Positions 58,898 through 64,000 of a stretch of 64,000 nt of DNA are shown here, piece by piece. This DNA is from Campylobacter cuniculorum DSM 23162 = LMG 24588. Its GTDB lineage: Bacteria; Campylobacterota; Campylobacteria; Campylobacterales; Campylobacteraceae. Under the pieces are notes generated by a model that was not told the DNA's origin, made no database searches, and was given only the letters and a program-made list of their open reading frames with translations. Position numbers and translations under genes: made by a program. Location of the stretch: the NCBI RefSeq assembly GCF_002104335.1, contig NZ_CP020867.1, forward strand, positions 1,835,206 to 1,899,205. Direction: 5' to 3'. Numbering within the stretch: position 1 is the stretch's first letter; each line of letters opens with the position of its first letter.

Positions 58898-59659
58898 ATG
58901 AGAATCAATCAATTCATATCGCATAATACAAGCCATTCAAGACGCGAAGCAGACGAACTCATCAAACAAGGTTTGGTAAAAATCAATGCCAAAATTGCTC
59001 AATTTAGCGATAGGGTTAAGCAGGAGGATAGGGTTTTTATTAAAGATAAAAGAATTCACAAAAAAACGCAATTTAGTGTTATCGTTTATCATAAGCAAAA
59101 AGGGGAGCTTGTTTCACATAAAGACGATAGAGGAAGGAAAACAATTTATGAAAATTTACCTAAAAAATTCAGCTCTTGGTTGAGTATAGGTCGTCTTGAT
59201 TTTGCAAGTGAAGGTTTGATTTTGCTTACAGATTCTGCTTTGATTGCCTCTGCTTTGATGAAAAGTGATTTGGAGAGGGAGTATTATCTTAAAATCAAAG
59301 GACATATTAACAAAGAAGTTGTTGAAGCTATGGAAAATGGCTTGGAAATTAAAAATGAAAAAAAAGGAGCTCATAGCAAAAGTAAAATCAGCTCTATGAT
59401 GATTGCACCCTTTTTGGAGTATGAAATTTTCGGTAGTAGCGGAGGATATACCAAACTACGTGTTGTGATAAATGAGGGGCAAAATAGAGAGCTTAGACGC
59501 TTTTTTGGACATTTTGACTTAAAAATTATGGATCTTAAAAGAGTTGCTTTTGGTATAGTTGAACTTGATATGTTAAGAGCTGGAAAATATCGGTATTTAG
59601 AAAAAACAGAATATGAAAAACTTAGGGATTTTCTAAGAATCAATGCGATTAAATTTTAA
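58898..59659 (+). CDS. rluB: RluB/RsuA-type pseudouridine synthase
   Basis: About 253 residues. An S4 domain (RINQFISHNTSHSRREADELI) precedes the catalytic domain with SIGRLDFASEGLILLTD (catalytic Asp) and INEGQNRELRRFF. It modifies a uridine in 23S rRNA helix 89 in well-studied relatives. I use the ATG at 58898; a TTG four codons upstream is also in frame and neither has a strong ribosome site. Confidence 0.85.
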   Translation: MRINQFISHNTSHSRREADELIKQGLVKINAKIAQFSDRVKQEDRVFIKDKRIHKKTQFSVIVYHKQKGELVSHKDDRGRKTIYENLPKKFSSWLSIGRLDFASEGLILLTDSALIASALMKSDLEREYYLKIKGHINKEVVEAMENGLEIKNEKKGAHSKSKISSMMIAPFLEYEIFGSSGGYTKLRVVINEGQNRELRRFFGHFDLKIMDLKRVAFGIVELDMLRAGKYRYLEKTEYEKLRDFLRINAIKF

Positions 59660-59907
59660 ATAAACTCAATTTACATCAAGATTATATTGCAGATAAATCA
59701 AGGGATAAAAATTGAAACAAAACAATTTAAATCATACTAAATAAACAATATATCTTCAAAATCTATATTAAATTCTAATCCATTACACATAAACATTAAA
59801 TTCTTTAAAATGTTTCACAGATATAAAAAACAATCGATTTAATTTATATGAGATGAATTTAAAATCATTTAAATGAATGAAATTATTTATCTCAATACTC
59901 TTTATAT

Positions 59908-60488
59908 AACTCAATAGCATAAACCCTAGAAAGCTTCTAGGGTTTGTATTAGAATTTCTTTTTATTCACATCTTCAAGGATGTTGTTTGCTATAGTGCTA
60001 ACAGAATTAGCAATGATAGAAGATTCATTAGCGATTTCAACATTGTCTTTTGTGCTTTGGTCAATCTGTGAAACACTCTCATTGATTTGAGTGATGCCTT
60101 GAGTTTGTTCTTTAATGCTTTCAGCCATATCATTGATGGATTGCACAAGTAAATTTGTATTGGCTTCTATCTCACTCAAAGACTTTTGAGTCCTTTCAGC
60201 AAGTTTTCTTACTTCATCAGCCACAACAGCAAAGCCGCGTCCATGTTCTCCTGCACGAGCTGCTTCAATGGCAGCATTAAGAGCGAGGAGATTGATTTGG
60301 TCAGCTATATCTCCTATAATGCCTGTAACATTTTTAATGTCTTCACTTTGAGTGATAACATCACTAGTCTTTTGAGAGACATTTTGCATAGAAGAAGTGA
60401 TTTGCTCTAAGGCTGCAGCGGTTTCTTCTAAAGAAGCTGCTTGGGAATTAGAGCTGGAGGTGAGAGATTGGACTGCGGTTTGGAGTTT
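59908..60488 (-). repeat. 581-bp near-identical repeat, copy 2
   Basis: Copy of 18661-19241 (see there). Single-base differences include GATG/GATA near the stop, CTTC/CCTC and GCGG/GCTG. Confidence 0.9.
59921..59945. terminator. Terminator of the second chemoreceptor gene
   Basis: Same 11-base stem AAACCCTAGAA / TTCTAGGGTTT as at 18674. It lies between convergent rluB and the chemoreceptor and can serve both. The remaining gap 59660-59920 shows no gene. Confidence 0.8.
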
Positions 60489-61709
60489 AGTGCTTTCTCC
60501 TGCTAAGGCATTAGCAAATTCTGAACTTTGTCTGAGCATTTTAATGATTTCTTCTCCTAAGGCATTGGTTGTCACCTCAACATTTCCTGTGGCATTTTCT
60601 ATTTTATTTCTAAAGTCTAAGTGTTTGTATTCTTCAAAAATATCGTGGATGATATTCATATCACTTCCCACTCGACTTTGTAGAGCATCTAAGAGACGAT
60701 TGAGCACATTTTTAAGTTCTACGAGTTGAGGATTTCTTGGATTGGCTGTGATTCTTGCTGTGAGATTTCCTGATTCGACAATGCTCACTGTCTCTACAGA
60801 TTCTTTTACAGCAGAATTGTCTTGTTCGAGTCCTTGTTTAGTCTTTTTAACACTTTGAGCAATCAAAGTAGTGATTTGCCCAAAATCATCTTTGGACTCA
60901 TAAGGCAATAAATTAACATCATCACTCTCATGGTCAATATATTTAAAGAAAGAAATAATATTATGGTCTAAAATTTTTATTCCACGTATTAAAGAACCAT
61001 AGAATAGCCATAAAGAAGGGAAGAATAAAATAGCAAAAACCGCTATAGAAGCTATAATGGTGAAATAAATCACCTCTTTGACTTCATCTGTAATGCTTAA
61101 TACATCATCTTTTATATATTCTTCAAGGGTATCGATATACACGCCTGTAGAAATCCAAATATTTTGTGTATTAGGAATTTTTTGTGCATAAGCTGCTTTA
61201 GGAGCATCAACTAAAGTGCCATTTGGAAGTGGTTTAGAAAAAACAAAATATACAAATTCTCCTTTATCGCTTTGATTTTTAGAAGTTTTGTATAAATCAC
61301 GCACATAATAAACTCCGGCTTTATCTGTAGCATCGTATAAAGATTTTCCTATCAAATCTTTTCTTGTCGGGTGAGCTACAGGAGTGTATTCTTTATAAGC
61401 AAAATAATAACCCGATTTATCGTCCTCAAAACGAAATTCCTCAATAGCTTTTGCTATAATTTCAATTTGAGCTTTTTCATCTAAACCTTTGACGATAGCA
61501 CCTAAAGAATCTGCTAAAGAATCGGTTGCAAGTTTTATTTTTTGTTCGATTTCTGATTGAAAAACCCGTTTTAATTGAGCACGAGTATTCATTTCGATTT
61601 CTGATTCTCCTCTTACAAACAAAACTACAAAACAAGCAGCACAAATAAATGTTGTTAAAACGATACAAGCTAATTTGGCTTTAAAAGAAAGATGTTGATA
61701 AAAATTCAT
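59949..61709 (-). CDS. Methyl-accepting chemotaxis protein with sCache_2-type sensor (Tlp4 position)
   Basis: 586 residues. Helix 1 is near 11-31. The periplasmic part has [19 protein letters not shown] and [16 protein letters not shown], typical of single-Cache (sCache_2) sensors. Helix 2 lies near 212-236 and is followed by HAMP and the coiled-coil tip [19 protein letters not shown]. The C-terminal ~185 residues are identical to the receptor at 18702. It lies divergent to zupT, the place of Tlp4 (Cj0262c) in C. jejuni. The two bases before the start codon are preceded by a G10 tract, so translation may vary with tract length. Confidence 0.9.
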   Translation of the reverse strand: MNFYQHLSFKAKLACIVLTTFICAACFVVLFVRGESEIEMNTRAQLKRVFQSEIEQKIKLATDSLADSLGAIVKGLDEKAQIEIIAKAIEEFRFEDDKSGYYFAYKEYTPVAHPTRKDLIGKSLYDATDKAGVYYVRDLYKTSKNQSDKGEFVYFVFSKPLPNGTLVDAPKAAYAQKIPNTQNIWISTGVYIDTLEEYIKDDVLSITDEVKEVIYFTIIASIAVFAILFFPSLWLFYGSLIRGIKILDHNIISFFKYIDHESDDVNLLPYESKDDFGQITTLIAQSVKKTKQGLEQDNSAVKESVETVSIVESGNLTARITANPRNPQLVELKNVLNRLLDALQSRVGSDMNIIHDIFEEYKHLDFRNKIENATGNVEVTTNALGEEIIKMLRQSSEFANALAGESTKLQTAVQSLTSSSNSQAASLEETAAALEQITSSMQNVSQKTSDVITQSEDIKNVTGIIGDIADQINLLALNAAIEAARAGEHGRGFAVVADEVRKLAERTQKSLSEIEANTNLLVQSINDMAESIKEQTQGITQINESVSQIDQSTKDNVEIANESSIIANSVSTIANNILEDVNKKKF

Positions 61710-61711
61710 AA

Positions 61712-61721
61712 CCCCCCCCCC
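61712..61721 (-). repeat. G10 tract in the ribosome-binding region of the second chemoreceptor
   Basis: On the minus strand the order is GAGAGAGA, ten G, TT, ATG. The tract occupies the place of the Shine-Dalgarno sequence, with a GA-dinucleotide run directly before it. Confidence 0.85.
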
Positions 61722-61917
61722 TCTCTCTCAAATTCCTAAAAATATTTAAGAAATATTAACTTTTCCCGCAATGATAAATCTAAATAGCTTAAAAAACAAT
61801 AAATATTCATACAAAAAATTAATAAAATATTAATGAGAATTTTACTCAAAATCAACCCAGAATTAAGCTAAAATATTTTATGATTACGATTTAAGAATTT
61901 GAAAAGGGATGAGCTGA

Positions 61918-62790
61918 ATGCCGATAGATTTTGAGCAATTTTCTGTCGCTATGATTTTAACTTTATTTGCAGGATTTTCAACTTCTATTGGAGCTGTGAT
62001 TGCATTTTTTTCAAAAAAAGACAATTTAAGAATGCTTTCAATCGGACTTGGGTTTTCAGCAGGAGTTATGATTTATATTTCTTTTATGGAGATACTACCG
62101 ACTGCATTTAAAGACTTTAGAAAATACCATGAATTTGGAGAATTTTTAGCTTTGATTTGTTTTTTTGGTGGAATTTTGCTCTCTCTTATGATTGATAGAT
62201 TCATTCCAGAAGATGTCAATCCTCACGAACCTAAACAAGATTACACTGAACTTAAAATTTGTCCCTTGCCAAAAAATCCCAAAAAAACGCCAAAATTTCA
62301 CCCCGGAGAGCCCCTTAAAAAAATCAATATCCATTCCCTTAAACGCACAGGGCTTTTTACAGCTCTAGCCATAGCGATCCATAATTTTCCCGAAGGTTTT
62401 GCAACGTTTATGGCAAGCATTGATAATATAAGCTTAGGAATTGTCATAGCCATTGCTGTTGCCATTCATAATATCCCCGAAGGTTTAGCTGTTTCTTTAC
62501 CTATTTATCACGCTACGGGAGATAAGAAAAAAGCCTTTATATATTCTGCTCTTTCAGGCTTTGCTGAACCTTTAGGAGCCTTGGTTGGAGTACTTGTAAT
62601 TTTACCTTTTATGAGTGAATTAACATTGGCTATAAGTTTTGCTGTGGTTGCGGGAATTATGGTTTTTATTTCACTTGATGAGCTTTTACCTGCAGCCAAA
62701 GCCTACGGAAACGCTCACGATAGCTTGTATGGGCTGATAGGAGGAATGTTTGTCATGGCTTTGAGCTTGATTCTTCTTAATGAATTTTGA
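61918..62790 (+). CDS. zupT: ZIP-family metal transporter ZupT
   Basis: 290 residues with about eight membrane helices and a cytoplasmic loop between helices 3 and 4 containing HEPKQDY and HPGE. The metal-site helices carry AIHNFPEGFATF and AIHNIPEGLAVSLPIYHATG, diagnostic of ZupT. It imports zinc and other divalent metals. The gene lies beside the chemoreceptor as Cj0263 does beside Cj0262c. GGGAT lies before the ATG. Confidence 0.95.
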   Translation: MPIDFEQFSVAMILTLFAGFSTSIGAVIAFFSKKDNLRMLSIGLGFSAGVMIYISFMEILPTAFKDFRKYHEFGEFLALICFFGGILLSLMIDRFIPEDVNPHEPKQDYTELKICPLPKNPKKTPKFHPGEPLKKINIHSLKRTGLFTALAIAIHNFPEGFATFMASIDNISLGIVIAIAVAIHNIPEGLAVSLPIYHATGDKKKAFIYSALSGFAEPLGALVGVLVILPFMSELTLAISFAVVAGIMVFISLDELLPAAKAYGNAHDSLYGLIGGMFVMALSLILLNEF

Positions 62791-63040
62791 AATTTAAAAA
62801 ACTTAATTTTATGAATTTGATTTAAAAAGCAAAACATTTCATTAGAGAAAAATTATGTTTTAAAAATATCTTTATCGGCTTTAAGATGATTTTTAGAACA
62901 AGCCTTTTATAATGATTTCATTGTTAAGCATTCCATATAAAGATTTAGTGTGACAGATATTTTGGTAAATTAAGATAAAATTTTGTTATTTTTTATCGTT
63001 TTGTGCTAATTTTATAAAATTTATCTTTAAAGGCAGTCAA
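62791..63040. other. Intergenic, no gene seen
   Basis: AT-rich gap between zupT and the Cj0814-like relic. AAAGGCAG a few bases before ATG 63041 would be the old ribosome site of the relic. Confidence 0.4.
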
Positions 63041-63300
63041 ATGATAAATTTTTATTCAAATTATAATTATATAAACAATACAGATATTTTAAATTCAAAC
63101 AAGAATACTCAAATAAATAATAATATTTCTTCAAGCAACGCTTTAAACAAAACAAAGAAATAAATTCAAATTTAGTTAATGATAAATCACAAGCGGTAGA
63201 TAAAGTCTTAGGTTATAGTGTAGATGAGGATGGCTTTTTTACAAGTGATTTTAACGAAGCTGCGGGGTTACCAAAGGATTATAATACTTTTTCTTCTCTT
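63041..63300 (+). pseudogene. Relic of a Cj0814-family (flagella-coregulated secreted) protein
   Basis: ATG 63041 opens about 40 Asn/Ser-rich codons to a TAA. After a one-base shift the frame continues as VDKVLGYSVDEDGFFTSDFN and EAAGLPKDY, a motif I associate with the repeated Campylobacter family that includes Cj0814. The protein then breaks off at about 63285, where it runs into the 3' end of the replication-protein fragment on the other strand. So it has both a frameshift and a truncation. Family naming is from memory. Confidence 0.6.
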
Positions 63301-63630
63301 ATGCATCTGTCATTGTTTTTATAATCAAAGATGAATTCTAATTCTGTAACCTTTCTGCCTGTCTTATGGGTTTTAATTTCAAGTAAGATGATATGAGATT
63401 TGCCATTAATATCTTTTGCGGTTTGTTTTAAAACCTTTTGATTAAAATGCTTATATTCTCTTGGCACTTCTAGTATATTTTGTAAGACTGAAAGATTGAT
63501 TCTTAGACTTTGTCTGTTTTGTTTAAGCTCACATACAAGCATATTATAAATTCTTATGCTGTATGCGGATTTCATTCTTTGAATGTCATCGAATTTAAGC
63601 TGGGTAAAGTCTTTTTTTAGGTCAGTATAA
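63279..63630 (-). pseudogene. Fragment of a Rep_3-type plasmid replication initiator
   Basis: An open stretch without a proper start (NYTDLKKDFTQLKFDDIQRM, then KSAYSIRIYNMLVCELKQN) followed by LSVLQNILEVPREYKHFNQK and TGRKVTELEFIFDY. This is the pattern of winged-helix initiator replication proteins (Rep_3). Only about 115 residues of the usual 300 or so remain, and the fragment abuts the asparaginase stop on one side and the Cj0814-like relic on the other. It marks an old plasmid integration or recombination and should be inactive. Confidence 0.6.
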
Positions 63631-64000
63631 TTAATATTTTTGAAAAAATTCCCTGATTGTGTGTATATCTTTGGTTTGAGTTAGGGCTAAGATTAAGAGA
63701 ATTCTAGCCTTTTGGGGATTTAAATCCAAAGCACTGATAAAACCTAATTTAATATCCTCCTCGCTTAGCATAACCTGCCCTTGTGCCACTCGTGTGCTTA
63801 GCACAATTTTAAGACCTTGTTTTAATAATTCTTTAAGCACTTTTTTTTGATTTTCGTGTATATTACCGGCCCCGCTTCCTGCGATAACCAAACCTTGAGC
63901 ACCATTATCAAATAAAGCCTTAGCAGCGATTCCGCTTCCGTCATTTGAATAAGTATAAAGTATATCCACTTTTGGCAAGGTTTTGATTTTTTCTCCATCA
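63631..64000 (-). CDS. ansA: Type II L-asparaginase, 3' part (continues beyond the window)
   Basis: The last 122 or so codons of an asparaginase; the frame is open to the window edge. DILYTYSNDGSGIAAKALFD, QGLVIAGSGAGNIHENQKK and VLSTRVAQGQV are the C-terminal substrate and interface segments of bacterial asparaginases of periplasmic type. It hydrolyses asparagine to aspartate and ammonia. The N-terminal signal peptide, if any, lies outside. Corresponds to Cj0029 of C. jejuni. Confidence 0.88.
   Translation of the reverse strand, partial: DGEKIKTLPKVDILYTYSNDGSGIAAKALFDNGAQGLVIAGSGAGNIHENQKKVLKELLKQGLKIVLSTRVAQGQVMLSEEDIKLGFISALDLNPQKARILLILALTQTKDIHTIREFFQKY

Noticed and set aside
1-64000. 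CRISPR array, tRNA, rRNA, complete insertion sequence
   Set aside because: No regularly spaced repeats, TpsiC-like segments in cloverleaf context, or transposase frames were found by reading both strands; a dedicated tRNA scan was not possible.

Overview
The window is a low-GC chromosome segment from a Campylobacter species of the thermotolerant jejuni/upsaliensis/helveticus type. The evidence is AT-rich sequence, AAGGA-type ribosome sites, TATAAT boxes without a clear -35 element, poly-G/C tracts of 7-10 bases in surface and restriction genes, and gene blocks known from C. jejuni: surE-tcdA, modA-B-C with a TOBE gene, bioF-bioG-bioC, argC-GNAT-argB-argD, thrS-infC-adenine methylase, uppP, nrdA-purB, rlmN-ksgA-rnj-rluB and tlp-zupT. 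The species cannot be fixed from this sequence alone.

Left end (1-4 kb): a decayed adenine-methyltransferase locus. A methyltransferase-like gene is cut by an in-frame stop and has lost its catalytic core. It is followed by an intact gene joining a GHKL ATPase domain to a PD-(D/E)XK-like domain, and then by the eroded 3' part of a second methyltransferase gene. From 4 to 13 kb come surE and tcdA, a phosphoethanolamine-transferase-like gene with a G8 tract, the molybdate transporter and a biotin operon. From 13 to 29 kb come a DUF262/DUF1524 restriction-gene relic, gltB, a dCache chemoreceptor, and an alpha-2-macroglobulin/PBP1C pair.

From 29 to 38 kb is the arginine cluster. A one-protein R-M-S restriction enzyme gene and about 720 bp of geneless DNA lie between the GNAT gene and argB. 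This enzyme has a G10 tract exactly in the linker between its two target-recognition domains. From 38 to 45 kb come an adenine methylase, infC, thrS and a small glycosyltransferase island (a two-domain GT2 plus a broken, G10-bearing GT4, with a relic of a second GT2 gene). From 45 to 54 kb come uppP, nrdA, purB, a pseudouridine synthase, a G7-bearing heptosyltransferase-like gene, a C9-bearing radical SAM gene and an MFS transporter. From 54 to 64 kb come rRNA and RNA maturation genes, a second chemoreceptor whose signalling end is almost identical to the first and whose ribosome-binding region is a G10 tract, zupT, relics of a Cj0814-type secreted protein and a plasmid Rep gene, and the 3' end of an asparaginase gene.

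Two themes stand out. Six hypervariable G/C tracts lie in or next to genes for surface modification, DNA modification and chemotaxis. There are also several scars of gained and lost restriction/defence genes. No tRNA, rRNA, CRISPR array or intact insertion sequence was seen.
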